Part shown: positions 55,120 through 64,000 of the stretch, in pieces
Numbering within the stretch: the first letter of the stretch is position 1
Layout of the letters: the number at the start of each line of letters is the position of its first letter
From: Kiloniella litopenaei
Lineage (GTDB): Bacteria > Pseudomonadota > Alphaproteobacteria > Kiloniellales > Kiloniellaceae
Reading direction: 5' to 3'
Length of the DNA stretch: 64,000 nt
Assembly: GCF_000982415.1 (NCBI RefSeq)
Contig: NZ_LANI01000022.1
Span: 61,645 to 125,644 of the forward strand
Position numbers and translations under genes: made by a program
Notes under the pieces: generated by a model
The model's input: only the letters and a program-made list of their open reading frames with translations
What the model was told of the DNA's origin: nothing
Database searches by the model: none

Positions 55120-56079
55120 ATGAGTACATCGTCAGGGACTTCGCAACACGCACACGAAGATCGAATCATTCTTGGAATCATTTTGGCGATTCTAATGGTC
55201 TTTTGCACATCTGTTATGGATGGAATTGCCAAATGGCTCACCGCATCCTATAGCATCATTAGCATCATATTGGTCCGCAACCTGTTCAGTTTGCCCCTGG
55301 CAATGGCTCTTGTTGCCAAAACGGGGGGGCTCGCCACCCTTAAATCTGATCGTCCACTGCTATTACTGGCACGATCATCTCTCATCATTTTTGCGGCCGG
55401 TACTTTTTATGCTGCCCTTCCCTTTATGCCTTTGGCAGAGGTCTTTGCCATAGCTTTCGTCGCCCCTCTATTTACAACCGTACTCTCCGTGATTTTCCTG
55501 AAAGAAAAAGTCGGATGGCATCGCTGGGCCGTTGTCTTCACGGGTTTTGGTGGCGTCCTTGTCATTTTACAGCCCGGGACTGATACCTTTCAACCCGCAG
55601 CAATACTACCTGTCATCGCGGCATTTGTTTATGCCCTGCTCATGATCCTGACACGAAAACTTCGCCATCATTGCAGCTCTTCCGGCATGACATTTTGGGG
55701 CACCGTTACAACAGTTTGTTTGGCCTCAACGTCCCTTGCCCTGCCTTGGGAAGCCTTTTCCTGGACCTTGCCAAGTAACACTGACTTGCTGATGCTAATG
55801 GGTATGGCCGCTGTTGCAACAACGGCACACTTTCTAACCGGGCAAGCCTATCGCTATGCCCCGGCTGCGGTTATCGCACCTTTCGATTACACCATGTTGA
55901 TATGGGGTATAATTTTTGGATGGGTTTTTTGGGATGAAATCCCCGAAGCACATGTTCTACTTGGCGCAAGCATTATAATTGCCAGTGGTTTGTACATTAT
56001 ATATCGAGAGTCTCGGTCCACGAATAAAACGGTTCTGGATAGTCAGCCTCCAGAAAATAGCACGCCCCCGACGGTGTAA
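55120..56079 (+). CDS. EamA/DMT-family transporter
   Basis: A 319-residue membrane protein with about ten hydrophobic segments in two EamA repeats (LGIILAILMVFCTSVMDGIA and FVAPLFTTVLSVIFLKEKVG in the first; LPVIAAFVYALLMILTRKLR opening the second). It begins 19 bp after the phosphatase gene. Its last 83 bp overlap, on the opposite strand, the end of thpR. The substrate is not readable. It is a different gene from the paralog at 43312. Confidence 0.88.
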   Translation: MSTSSGTSQHAHEDRIILGIILAILMVFCTSVMDGIAKWLTASYSIISIILVRNLFSLPLAMALVAKTGGLATLKSDRPLLLLARSSLIIFAAGTFYAALPFMPLAEVFAIAFVAPLFTTVLSVIFLKEKVGWHRWAVVFTGFGGVLVILQPGTDTFQPAAILPVIAAFVYALLMILTRKLRHHCSSSGMTFWGTVTTVCLASTSLALPWEAFSWTLPSNTDLLMLMGMAAVATTAHFLTGQAYRYAPAAVIAPFDYTMLIWGIIFGWVFWDEIPEAHVLLGASIIIASGLYIIYRESRSTNKTVLDSQPPENSTPPTV

Positions 56080-56560
56080 GTTTACTGGAATAGAGCCCAA
56101 AACTTTCCACCGTGAATTCAGGATGAGAGAAAAGATTGTTATCTCGTAAATAAGCCCCAAAGGCAGGCCCCGGGTTACTTTTGAAACGACAAAGAGTCAC
56201 ATGGGGCGTGAACTTTTCTCGCTCTAGCTTGATACCTGTAGATTGTGCAGCATATTCTACCTTACGCCTAAGGTCTGAAATTTCAGGGGTTTTCTCAACC
56301 CCTGCCCACAACATTCTTGGCCCGTTTTCTTTACCAAAAAAACCGACCCCACTTAAACGAACGGGAAAGGGGTTAAAATGCAACCGACTAAAAGCATCGT
56401 CTAAATCCCGGGCCTGAGCCCCGTCCAGATCCCCAAAAAAACGCAGCGTAATATGGAAATTTTCAGGGGCAACCCACCGTTGCCCCGGCAACCCATGACA
56501 CAGTCCCAATAGCCGTAATCTTGCTTCTTCGGGAAGAGCAATGGCACTGAACAGCCTCAT
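55997..56560 (-). CDS. thpR: RNA 2',3'-cyclic phosphodiesterase ThpR
   Basis: A 187-residue 2H phosphoesterase that opens 2',3'-cyclic phosphate ends, historically called 2'-5' RNA ligase. The two HxTx motifs are FHITLRFFGDLDGAQ and FTPHVTLCRFK, with the usual N-terminus MRLFSAIALPEEAR. Length is normal. It is convergent with an EamA gene and the two coding 3' ends overlap by 83 bp. Confidence 0.9.
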   Translation of the reverse strand: MRLFSAIALPEEARLRLLGLCHGLPGQRWVAPENFHITLRFFGDLDGAQARDLDDAFSRLHFNPFPVRLSGVGFFGKENGPRMLWAGVEKTPEISDLRRKVEYAAQSTGIKLEREKFTPHVTLCRFKSNPGPAFGAYLRDNNLFSHPEFTVESFGLYSSKLTPSGACYFLEADYPEPFYSWTETLDI

Positions 56561-56645
56561 GGGTACCTCCTGTAAAACAACAAAGCCGAAAACCTAATAC
56601 CTTTTTCATAACCGATACTTCAAATCATCGATCAAACAAAGGCAG

Positions 56646-57686
56646 CTATGGACAAGGAATAGTGTGTTTTCGACCAAGTTCTTCAATTTCCGCTAAAACC
56701 TCTTTTGACAGATTAATCTCTGCCGATTCAATATTTGCCTTCAATTGTGCCATCTTTGTGGCCCCGATAATCGGGGCCGTCACAAAAGGACGTGAACGCA
56801 CAAAAGCCAGCGCCATTTGTGCAGGATCAAGATGATGACGTTCGGCTAGATCAACATAATCGGCAATCGCTGATTGACCCCTGTCCCCCATATAGCGGGT
56901 ATTATCAGGAAAAAGAGTCATCCGCGCGCCCTCGGGACGTGCGCCCCCAAGATATTTACCGGTCAAACTGCCCGCACCTAATGGTGCATAGGGAAGCAAG
57001 CCAATATCTTCTCGCATGGAAATTTCAGCCAGACCAACCTCAAAACTTCTGTTCAAAAGGCTATAGGGGTTTTGTATGGAAACCATGCGTGGTCCCCGCC
57101 CTTGTTCGGCAAGCTTTAAAAACTGCATGGTTCCCCATGGCGTTTCATTGGAAAGACCGACTTGACGAATTTTCCCAGCCTTTACCAATTCATCCAGAAT
57201 ACTCAGTGTTTCTTCCGGTTGTGTAATTTGTTCTTGTTCACGATGTTCAAAGCCAAGCTGACCAAAAATATTGGAGTTTCGATCTGGCCAATGAAGCTGG
57301 TAAAGATCAATATAGTCGGTCTTTAATCGCTTTAATGAATTATCTAATGCTGCAACAATATGCTTTCGGTTAAAGCGTGAAACCTCGCCGCGAATATACG
57401 TTTGCGCCGGGCTGGGACCAGCCACTTTTGACGCCAAAACAACCTTGTCGCGATTACCACGCTCTTGAAACCAGTTACCAATTATTTCTTCGGTACGACC
57501 ATAGGTTTCTGCCTTGGGCGGTACCGCATAAATTTCGGCCGTATCAAAGAAATTAATTCCTTTATCCAGTGCATAGTCCATCTGTTCAAAGGCTTCGTCT
57601 TGCGTATTTTGCTCTCCCCAAGTCATTGTACCCAGGCAAATTTCACTGACCTTAATATCTGTGCGGCCTAATTTGGTATATTCCAT
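56646..57686 (-). CDS. Aldo/keto reductase (Tas-like)
   Basis: A 346-residue NADP(H)-dependent reductase with the beta/alpha-barrel tetrad: Asp and Tyr in GINFFDTAEIYAVPP, Lys in VVLASKVAG and His in DLYQLHWPDRNSN. The long loop after YAVPPKAETYGRTEEIIGNW is typical of the Tas/YghZ-type group. AGGAT precedes the ATG at 7 nt. The substrate is unknown. Confidence 0.9.
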   Translation of the reverse strand: MEYTKLGRTDIKVSEICLGTMTWGEQNTQDEAFEQMDYALDKGINFFDTAEIYAVPPKAETYGRTEEIIGNWFQERGNRDKVVLASKVAGPSPAQTYIRGEVSRFNRKHIVAALDNSLKRLKTDYIDLYQLHWPDRNSNIFGQLGFEHREQEQITQPEETLSILDELVKAGKIRQVGLSNETPWGTMQFLKLAEQGRGPRMVSIQNPYSLLNRSFEVGLAEISMREDIGLLPYAPLGAGSLTGKYLGGARPEGARMTLFPDNTRYMGDRGQSAIADYVDLAERHHLDPAQMALAFVRSRPFVTAPIIGATKMAQLKANIESAEINLSKEVLAEIEELGRKHTIPCP

Positions 57687-57702
57687 AACATCCTCAATTA
57701 CT

Positions 57703-58881
57703 TTAATAAAAAAGGGTCAAAACCCCGGTATATCCATATAATCTATCATGAGATACTTCACCATTTGCATAGAAGCCAACTAATGGCATATCCCCGAATT
57801 CCTGACGCAGGACATTAAGCTCTTCCGAGTTTGGTCCAAAAAGCACCTGCCCTCTTCCCAGGCATGAGTAGTATAACCCAGCCTTGGGCGGACGTGGTAA
57901 TCGTGCTCGGATATCATCCAGCAAACGGTTAAGATCTTTTCGCGCGGCCTCATTATCTCGCCGACAAAAAAAGATCGGCTGCCCAGCCATAACTTCTTCG
58001 GTGATGTTCAGGGAACCATCACTGGTATCAATACTCATCAGGTTCCGGACCAGATAATCATCACTGTCGCTGCCTTCAACCGGAAAGCCAACAAAGATAT
58101 AACCACCAATCTTGCTCAAATCGCGGGATAAAAGTTCCCCGATATCTTCTTTGAGAACATCCAACGCCGGGCGGCCATCAATTGTATATATCTTCTGCTC
58201 GTCAGCCGATGTGATCATCCTTTTGGGACCAATGGGCGTACAGCCCTGGGTCAGGCCAGTTATCGCGGGAATAGAATCGTTAAAGAAAACACCAGACAAA
58301 GGACAATCCGTCACATGGTTGGCAATTTGCGGCAACTCACCACGAGATGAAGCCAATCCGCCAACAAGGTATGTTTCCAACCCGGCAGAAAGCGATGAAA
58401 TTTGCAAAGGCAGATCATAATGACGGGGATCACCGTGTATCAGGCCAAGATAGGCACTATTCTGTTCCAGCCAACTTTCGACCCCTTCCCCTGTTACGAC
58501 AAGCTTGATCCCTTCGTCCATTTCCGCCTGTCCCGATTCAAACACCTGAAACGTACCGGATGGAAAAGAACCGATCATGACGCATAATCCTGGTTCATCG
58601 TATAGTTCCACGGCAGAAAAGCGTCCAAGCTGATTAGCCGCGTTTGCTCCGACCCCAATTCCAACCGTACCTGTCCAATTTTCAAGGCCTGTTTTTGTTT
58701 TCAGAAAAGTCAGAATACTCGATAAATCATCTGCAAAAACATCCGTGGCATAGATAAAGCCCAGATTAGCCTGTGTCGGCAAATCCCCCATACCATTTAG
58801 AATTTCTGCGCAGGCCTTTGCCCAGTCTGGTGAGGACGAAAAAGCCGCCTTGAATCTGGGGTCTGCCCGTACCGTATTCAT
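57703..58881 (-). CDS. FIST domain sensor-like protein
   Basis: A 392-residue protein with the FIST N and FIST C domains. The N-terminal half has FAEILN-like regions (AFSSSPDWAKACAEILNGMG) and LGFIYATDVFADDLSSILTF, and the C-terminal half has GLYYSCLGRGQVLFGPNSEE followed by MPLVGFYANGEVSHD. FIST domains are thought to bind small ligands such as amino acids. The stop of the upstream arylesterase overlaps the start by 4 bp, so the two are coupled. The role is unknown. Confidence 0.87.
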   Translation of the reverse strand: MNTVRADPRFKAAFSSSPDWAKACAEILNGMGDLPTQANLGFIYATDVFADDLSSILTFLKTKTGLENWTGTVGIGVGANAANQLGRFSAVELYDEPGLCVMIGSFPSGTFQVFESGQAEMDEGIKLVVTGEGVESWLEQNSAYLGLIHGDPRHYDLPLQISSLSAGLETYLVGGLASSRGELPQIANHVTDCPLSGVFFNDSIPAITGLTQGCTPIGPKRMITSADEQKIYTIDGRPALDVLKEDIGELLSRDLSKIGGYIFVGFPVEGSDSDDYLVRNLMSIDTSDGSLNITEEVMAGQPIFFCRRDNEAARKDLNRLLDDIRARLPRPPKAGLYYSCLGRGQVLFGPNSEELNVLRQEFGDMPLVGFYANGEVSHDRLYGYTGVLTLFY

Positions 58882-59528
58882 TCCGTGCCCTGCTCAAGAA
58901 ACGGAACCAGATAGGGTAAAATATTCTGTACAATCACATCCACACCCTGGCGGTTTGGGTGAATACCATCCCCCTGATTCAATGACGGATCTAGTGCGAC
59001 CCCTTCCAGGAAAAAAGGGTAGAAAGCGACATTATATTCTTCCGCCAGTTCAGGATAAATCCGATCAAACTCGGCAACGTATTCGGTACCCAAATTTCTG
59101 GGGGCCTGCATCCCGGTCAGCAGTACCTTGGCACCTGTTTTTTTGAAGCCGGCAATAATCTGACTGAGATTTTCACGGGTCTGCGATGGTTCCAGCCCTC
59201 TCAGCCCGTCATTCGCACCCAACTCAACGATGACAACCTTGGCTTCATCCATGAGCGCCCATTCCAGGCGCGAACGTCCGGATGCAGAAGTATCGCCAGA
59301 GTTTCCCCCATTAATCACCGTGACATTGTATCCGGCTTCGTGCAACGCAACCTGTAGCCGTTCAGGAAAGGTATCTCCAGCCTCTAGCCCATAGCCATGG
59401 GTTAGGCTATCCCCGAAAGCCAAAATCTTAACAGGTGTTTCTGCATAGGATAAATTAGCGGAAAGAAGGGTAAGGAAAAAATACGGGACGAGACGCAATA
59501 AACGCCTACAAAAAAATTTAATCATCAT
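58878..59528 (-). CDS. SGNH-family arylesterase (TesA-like)
   Basis: A 216-residue exported hydrolase. The signal peptide is at about 1-29 (LLRLVPYFFLTLLSANLSYA). Catalytic blocks: ILAFGDSLTHGYGL (GDSL Ser), INGGNSGDTSASG (Gly block), VELGANDGLRG (Asn block) and GDGIHPNRQGVDVI (Asp and His). It resembles the thioesterase/lysophospholipase TesA. It is divergent from the YbbA-like ABC gene, a standard alphaproteobacterial pairing, and coupled to the FIST gene. Confidence 0.9.
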   Translation of the reverse strand: MMIKFFCRRLLRLVPYFFLTLLSANLSYAETPVKILAFGDSLTHGYGLEAGDTFPERLQVALHEAGYNVTVINGGNSGDTSASGRSRLEWALMDEAKVVIVELGANDGLRGLEPSQTRENLSQIIAGFKKTGAKVLLTGMQAPRNLGTEYVAEFDRIYPELAEEYNVAFYPFFLEGVALDPSLNQGDGIHPNRQGVDVIVQNILPYLVPFLEQGTE

Positions 59529-59812
59529 CTATAGGATCAATCATTTCCATAAAAAGCAATAACCATTACGTATTATACCCTGAAATATGTTCGATAGCTC
59601 ATAGGAACAAGACCTGTTCACGATATCCTGATTTTCTTTTTGGAGAACCCTTTTGATTTTATCGTCGCTTCTTAAAATCTTCCTTACGTAACAACATTTT
59701 AAATCATACAAAAACGAATACACTAAATCTCAATGATTGAAATCCTGATATCGGCCACTATATAGGTTTCTGATCAAAGCTTTATGACAATACAGAGAAA
59801 GTCTTTCCTATC

Positions 59813-60547
59813 ATGACCTCGGGCTCGAAAAATCTTGTTTGTCTTTCAAATGTCAATCTGACCTTGGGCTCATTGGCAGGAAAAGTTGATATTCTCAAAG
59901 ATATTAATCTAAACATAAACAAAGGCGAGACCGTCTCTGTCGTCGGTCCGTCCGGTGCCGGGAAATCATCGATGATGATGCTGATGGCAGGCTTGGAAGC
60001 CGCAACATCTGGCAGTGTTGAAATAGATGGACACGACTTGGGCAAGCTGGACGAAGACGCCCTCGCACGTTTCCGCAGGGACGCCGTAGGTATTGTTTTT
60101 CAGGACTTTCACCTTATTCCCACGATGACAGCCCTTGAAAACGTCGCTGTTCCATTAGAATTCGCACGCGAGCCAGATGCTTTGAAACGGGCCCGGGAAA
60201 GGCTGGAATCTGTCGGCCTAGGTCACAGGCTGGATCATTTCCCCGGACAACTCTCGGGCGGAGAACAGCAAAGAGTAGCTCTGGCACGAGCCTTCGCTGC
60301 AGAGCCGAAAATTCTCTTGGCAGATGAACCAACCGGGAACCTTGATAGCGCCACAGGGGAAATGGTTATAGAACTACTTTTCAAACTGCAAAAAGACCAC
60401 GATACAACCCTTATTCTCATCACCCACGACCCACGTCTGGCAGCTATGTGTAATCGCACCATCACCCTTCAGGATGGACAGCTAAAAGAAGAAAACACCA
60501 GTTCAACGGCCCAAAATCCCGCTCCTGCTGCAGCATCACAGGGCTAA
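59813..60547 (+). CDS. ABC transporter ATPase, YbbA/LolD type
   Basis: A 244-residue ATPase: Walker A VVGPSGAGKSSMMMLMAGLE, FQDFHLIPTMTALENV in the Q-loop, signature LSGGEQQRVALARAFAAEP and Walker B ILLADEPTGNLDS. It starts 5 bp before its permease partner. In E. coli the YbbA-YbbP pair lies beside tesA; here a TesA-like gene is divergent. The cargo is unsettled, perhaps lipid or lipoprotein-related. Confidence 0.93.
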   Translation: MTSGSKNLVCLSNVNLTLGSLAGKVDILKDINLNINKGETVSVVGPSGAGKSSMMMLMAGLEAATSGSVEIDGHDLGKLDEDALARFRRDAVGIVFQDFHLIPTMTALENVAVPLEFAREPDALKRARERLESVGLGHRLDHFPGQLSGGEQQRVALARAFAAEPKILLADEPTGNLDSATGEMVIELLFKLQKDHDTTLILITHDPRLAAMCNRTITLQDGQLKEENTSSTAQNPAPAAASQG

Positions 60548-60552
60548 TCAAC

Positions 60553-63087
60553 ATGTCAAAACGCCTCCCCTTCTCTCTTGCTGCCAACTATGCCTTTCGC
60601 GAACTGCGTGGTGGTATAAAAGGCTTTCGCATATTTCTGGCCTGCTTGTTTTTAGGCGTTGCGGCCATTGCCGCCGTTGGCTCAATCTCTGCCGCCATTG
60701 AACAGGGACTAAGGAATGATGGTCGAAATCTGCTGGGCGGTGATATTGCGCTTAATCTGGTTCATCGCAAAGCTTCGGACGAACAACTGAACTGGCTTCA
60801 GGACAAAGGGGAAATTTCACTTGTTCGCGAAATGCGCACAATGGGCAAACAAGCCGTCGAAGGCGGCAAACGAACGTTGATAGAATTACGCGCCGTTGAT
60901 GACGTTTATCCTCTCTACGGCGATGTGATTCTTGAGCCCAACATTCTCCTGTCAGACGCACTGGCCAAAACCGATAAAGGATGGGGTACCGTTCTCGCCC
61001 CCAATCTTATGCGAAAACTCGACCTAGAGGTTGGCGATCAAATCGTTGTTGGCAATGGACACTATGAAATACGGGCATCCCTGATAAAAGAGCCGGATCT
61101 CTCAACCCGCGCCTTTACCTATGGCCCGACGGTTATGGTATCCGGGGAAAGCCTCGAAGGTACAGGTCTTATTCAGCCCGGTAGTATGGTTCGATATGAT
61201 TATCGCTTGGCCCTGCCCATAGAAACAGACCTCAAAGCTTTTCAGGAAACCATTACCACGACCTTCCCCGAAGCAGGGTGGCGGATAAGAAGTTCAGAAA
61301 AAGCGGCACCACGTATCAGTCAGTTTATTGATGTACTGGGGATGTATTTGACACTTATCGGGCTGGCGACATTGCTTGTTGGCGGTGTAGGCATTGCCAA
61401 TGCGGTAAAGAGCTTTATGGATAGTAAAGTAGGTGTCGTTGCAACATTGAAATGTCTTGGGGCCTCATCAAGGCTGATTTTCCAAATTTACCTCATTCAA
61501 ATACTTTTCCTGACCCTGATAGGCACTATCACAGGTTTGATTGCTGGCGCATCCGCGCCCTATATCGCCAGTGCCTTTGCCAAAGATATCCTGGGGTGGG
61601 AAATCGCCGCACAGTTTTATGCTGAACCTCTTTTGCTGGCCGCAGCTTTTGGCTTTCTGACTGCTTTCACCTTTTCGATTTGGTCCCTGTCCAAGGCTGG
61701 GAAAACATCACCTGCGCGTCTTTTCAGGGATTTAACATCCCCGATTACCGGACGCCCGACCCCAAAGGCAATGTTGGCTTTAACACTAAGTGCTATTCTC
61801 TTGGCACTGACGGCAATTGCCTTTGCAAGTAACCCTAAAATTGCCGGTTTCTTCATTGTGGGCGCAATCAGTACCTTCGCCATTTACAACTGTGTTGGCT
61901 GGCTGATAACCAAACTCACCAAGTTTTTGCCACGGGCAACACACCCCGCACTGCGCACCGCAATTGCGAACCTACATCGGCCTGGTGCGCCAACAACAAG
62001 CGTTATCCTGTCAATGGGGCTGGGACTTACCGTTCTTGTCATCGTTGCACTGCTAGAGGGAAATGTTCGACAGGCTGTCACACAAAGCCTGCCCGAAGAA
62101 GCACCCGGCTTTTATTTCATTGATATCCAACCTGAACAGGTTGAGGAATTTGACGCGCTTGTAAAAAGTACAGCTGGTGTCAACGAATTACGGCGGGTTC
62201 CCATGATGCGCGGCAGGATTACAGCTGTAAACGGCACCCCGCCTTCCGAGTTAGAGATTCCAAGTGAAATCAAATGGGTATTTCGTAGTGATCGCGGCCT
62301 GACATGGTCCGCCGAGATGCCAAAAAACACCAAACTCGTGGATGGGAACTGGTGGCCTGAGGACTATAACGGCAAACCTTTGGTGTCTCTCGACCAAGCT
62401 GTTGCAGAAGGGTTAGGCCTCACGATCGGAGATAACCTAACCATCAACCTCTTGGGACGCCCTGTTGATGTAGAAATAGCGAATTTACGAAAAATCGATT
62501 GGGGCGGGCTGGAAATCAACTTTGTTATGGTTTTTTCACCAGGCCTGATGTCTAAAGCACCACAAACTCATATCGCTACGGTCAAAGCATTACCAGAAAT
62601 AGAAGACGCACTGGAAATCAAAGTCACCGACCAATTCTCCAACGTTTCGTCCATTCGCGTCAAAGAAGCACTGGAAGCCGCAACTGAGCTGCTCAGTCAC
62701 GTTGCGCTAGCGCTTTCCGTTATTGCTGTCGTTGCCTTGTTGGCCGGCACTCTGGTTCTGGGGGGCGCTGTCGCTGCTGGTCATCGCCGCCGGGTGTATG
62801 ATTCCGTTGTCTTAAAGGTCTTAGGCGCAAGCAGACGGTCACTTGCCGCAACTTTCTTTTTGGAATTTGGCATGTTGGGACTGATTTCAGCCATGGTAGC
62901 CGTCGTCATTGGCGGGGCGGCATCCTGGGCGATTACCGTCTATATTTTACGTCTTGAATTCACCTTACTTACCGAAGTTGTCCTCTTGACACCCCTGCTG
63001 GCTTTGCTTGCAACACTGGTCTGTGGCTATGCCGGAACATGGAGTGCCCTGCGGCAACGCCCCGCTGCATTGTTACGAAATGAATAA
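60553..63087 (+). CDS. FtsX-like ABC permease, YbbP type
   Basis: An 844-residue permease with an N-terminal membrane segment (about 22-45, GFRIFLACLFLGVAAIAAVG), a large periplasmic domain (about 50-255), a block of membrane segments (about 265-465), a second periplasmic domain and three C-terminal membrane segments with FtsX-like repeats (for example LGASSRLIFQIYLIQILF and LGASRRSLAATFFLEFGML). This is the YbbP/MacB-fold, type VII. It makes a transporter with the ATPase 5 bp upstream. Confidence 0.92.
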   Translation: MSKRLPFSLAANYAFRELRGGIKGFRIFLACLFLGVAAIAAVGSISAAIEQGLRNDGRNLLGGDIALNLVHRKASDEQLNWLQDKGEISLVREMRTMGKQAVEGGKRTLIELRAVDDVYPLYGDVILEPNILLSDALAKTDKGWGTVLAPNLMRKLDLEVGDQIVVGNGHYEIRASLIKEPDLSTRAFTYGPTVMVSGESLEGTGLIQPGSMVRYDYRLALPIETDLKAFQETITTTFPEAGWRIRSSEKAAPRISQFIDVLGMYLTLIGLATLLVGGVGIANAVKSFMDSKVGVVATLKCLGASSRLIFQIYLIQILFLTLIGTITGLIAGASAPYIASAFAKDILGWEIAAQFYAEPLLLAAAFGFLTAFTFSIWSLSKAGKTSPARLFRDLTSPITGRPTPKAMLALTLSAILLALTAIAFASNPKIAGFFIVGAISTFAIYNCVGWLITKLTKFLPRATHPALRTAIANLHRPGAPTTSVILSMGLGLTVLVIVALLEGNVRQAVTQSLPEEAPGFYFIDIQPEQVEEFDALVKSTAGVNELRRVPMMRGRITAVNGTPPSELEIPSEIKWVFRSDRGLTWSAEMPKNTKLVDGNWWPEDYNGKPLVSLDQAVAEGLGLTIGDNLTINLLGRPVDVEIANLRKIDWGGLEINFVMVFSPGLMSKAPQTHIATVKALPEIEDALEIKVTDQFSNVSSIRVKEALEAATELLSHVALALSVIAVVALLAGTLVLGGAVAAGHRRRVYDSVVLKVLGASRRSLAATFFLEFGMLGLISAMVAVVIGGAASWAITVYILRLEFTLLTEVVLLTPLLALLATLVCGYAGTWSALRQRPAALLRNE

Positions 63088-63200
63088 ATTTTCAGTTGAA
63101 GAGGTAATATCCGACTAAAAAACCCGATTATAGTTGATTTTTAAACAACAAGACCCAATATTAGGGTCAGCTTTTACGTAAATACGAAACGAGGTTTCTT

Positions 63201-63917
63201 ATGATCGACCGTTCCACACAACGCAGTGTTGGATATGGCCAGGCAACAGCAGCCGACATTGATGCTGGTCTGCGCAAATACATGCTTGGCGTATACAACT
63301 ATATGTCAATTGCTCTTGTCATTACCGGACTTGCTGCTTTCGGCGTGTCTCAAAGCCCGGAACTTATGTATGCAATTTTTGGCTCACCTTTAAAATGGGT
63401 CGTTATGCTTGCACCACTAGGAATGGTTTTTTTCTTAAGCGCTCGTATTAACAGCCTTCAAGCTTCAACTGCTCAAATATTATTTTGGGTTTTCTCTGTG
63501 TTGATGGGAGTTTCAATCTCTTCTATCTTCATTGCATATGAAATGGGCTCAATCGCCCGCGTATTCTTCATCACAGCGGCCTCTTTTGCCGGTTTGAGCC
63601 TTGTCGGTTACACAACCAAAAAGAACCTGTCAGCGATGGGATCTTTCCTGATCATCGGTCTTTTTGGTCTTATTATCGCAAGTATCGTCAACATCTTCAT
63701 AGGCTCTTCTGGGCTTGAGTTTGTAATTTCCGTTCTTGGTGTTCTGATCTTTGCAGGCCTTACCGCTTACGATACACAGCGCATCAAGCTGATGTATATG
63801 GAAAGTGACCATTCAGAAGTTGCCCAGAAAAAATCTATTATGGGCGCACTTTCACTGTACTTGAACTTCCTGAATATGTTCCTGTTCCTGCTACAGCTTT
63901 TTGGTAACCGCGAATAA
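63201..63917 (+). CDS. Bax inhibitor-1 / YccA family membrane protein
   Basis: A 238-residue protein with seven hydrophobic segments and the BI-1 signatures: YMLGVYNYMSIALVITGLAA at the start, AYDTQRIKLMYMES and GALSLYLNFLNMFLFLLQLF at the end. Bacterial YccA members act as modulators of the FtsH protease; others conduct calcium. GAGGTTTCTT precedes the ATG. The gene stands alone. Confidence 0.92.
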   Translation: MIDRSTQRSVGYGQATAADIDAGLRKYMLGVYNYMSIALVITGLAAFGVSQSPELMYAIFGSPLKWVVMLAPLGMVFFLSARINSLQASTAQILFWVFSVLMGVSISSIFIAYEMGSIARVFFITAASFAGLSLVGYTTKKNLSAMGSFLIIGLFGLIIASIVNIFIGSSGLEFVISVLGVLIFAGLTAYDTQRIKLMYMESDHSEVAQKKSIMGALSLYLNFLNMFLFLLQLFGNRE

Positions 63918-63937
63918 GCTTTAACAGTAGAATTCCA

Positions 63938-63970
63938 AAACAAAAGCCCGGCGAGCTCTATCGCCGGGCT
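63938..63970 (-). terminator. Terminator facing left, probably for a gene beyond the right edge
   Basis: Stem AGCCCGGCGA/TCGCCGGGCT with a 6-nt loop. The T-rich tract (TTTTGTTTTGG) lies on the minus-strand side, with none on the plus side, so it should end a minus-strand transcript entering from the right. A minus-strand frame open to the edge stops at 63970-63972. Confidence 0.7.
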
Positions 63971-64000
63971 CAGACCGTTGACAAACCCCGTCGATTTTCG

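Noticed and set aside
63970..64000. C-terminal codons of a minus-strand gene
   Set aside because: A frame stops at 63970-63972 and a terminator follows, but nine codons are too few to identify anything.

Overview
The window reads as uninterrupted core chromosome of a free-living, probably marine alphaproteobacterium. The strongest clues are the gene order around dnaA, rpsT, a crotonase, mutM, ubiE, ubiB, coaBC and dut, which is typical of Alphaproteobacteria, plus an IalB-family protein, an AST pathway operon, the arylesterase and YbbA/YbbP-type ABC pair, and thermolabile-type (AnsA-like) asparaginase. My best guess is a Rhodospirillales or Kiloniellales relative, but this rests on gene order and protein flavour only. 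I see no rRNA, tRNA, insertion sequence, prophage or CRISPR array.

Region 1-10.7 kb is housekeeping: the 5' part of dnaA (cut by the left edge), rpsT with a near-consensus promoter, a crotonase, a small exported protein and mutM on the minus strand; then ubiE, ubiB, coaBC, dut, an Rrf2 regulator, cysK and a MoeB/ThiF enzyme on the plus strand. Region 10.7-18.1 kb holds an AsnC/Lrp regulator divergent from a five-gene arginine succinyltransferase operon (astC, M20 hydrolase, astA, astD, astB) closed by a strong terminator. No astE is present; an M20 hydrolase sits in its place.

Region 18.1-29.1 kb has cfa, yggT, pncA, folD, a DUF3253 gene, tam and a second methyltransferase, argG, a three-domain flavin/iron-sulfur oxidoreductase, a glutathione S-transferase and its divergent LysR regulator. 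Region 29.1-37.1 kb has a DUF3179 protein, a His-rich NreB-like metal exporter with what looks like a CsoR/RcnR-type operator lying exactly between its -35 and -10 boxes, a chemoreceptor with an odd N-terminal extension, a LysE-type exporter, a second GST and an ArgP-like regulator. Region 37.1-47.7 kb is a mix of methyltransferases, rlmN, an IalB protein, a SpoU methyltransferase, an asparaginase, an EamA exporter, an amino-acid-binding-like periplasmic protein, and small enzymes.

Region 47.7-54.0 kb is a dipeptide/oligopeptide ABC importer operon (substrate-binding protein, two permeases, two ATPases) that ends in an M19 dipeptidase, so import and hydrolysis are coupled. Region 54.6-64 kb has a low-molecular-weight phosphatase, an EamA transporter whose 3' end overlaps thpR, an aldo/keto reductase, a FIST sensor gene coupled to an arylesterase, the YbbA/YbbP-like ABC pair, and a Bax inhibitor-1 family protein. 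Arginine recurs as a theme: AST catabolism, argG biosynthesis and a LysE/ArgP-type export system all fall within 26 kb.

The most interesting observations are the metal exporter with its operator nested in the promoter, the AST operon with a non-orthologous hydrolase, a methyltransferase that appears to start at ATT, and several uncatalogued repeat and palindrome sites.
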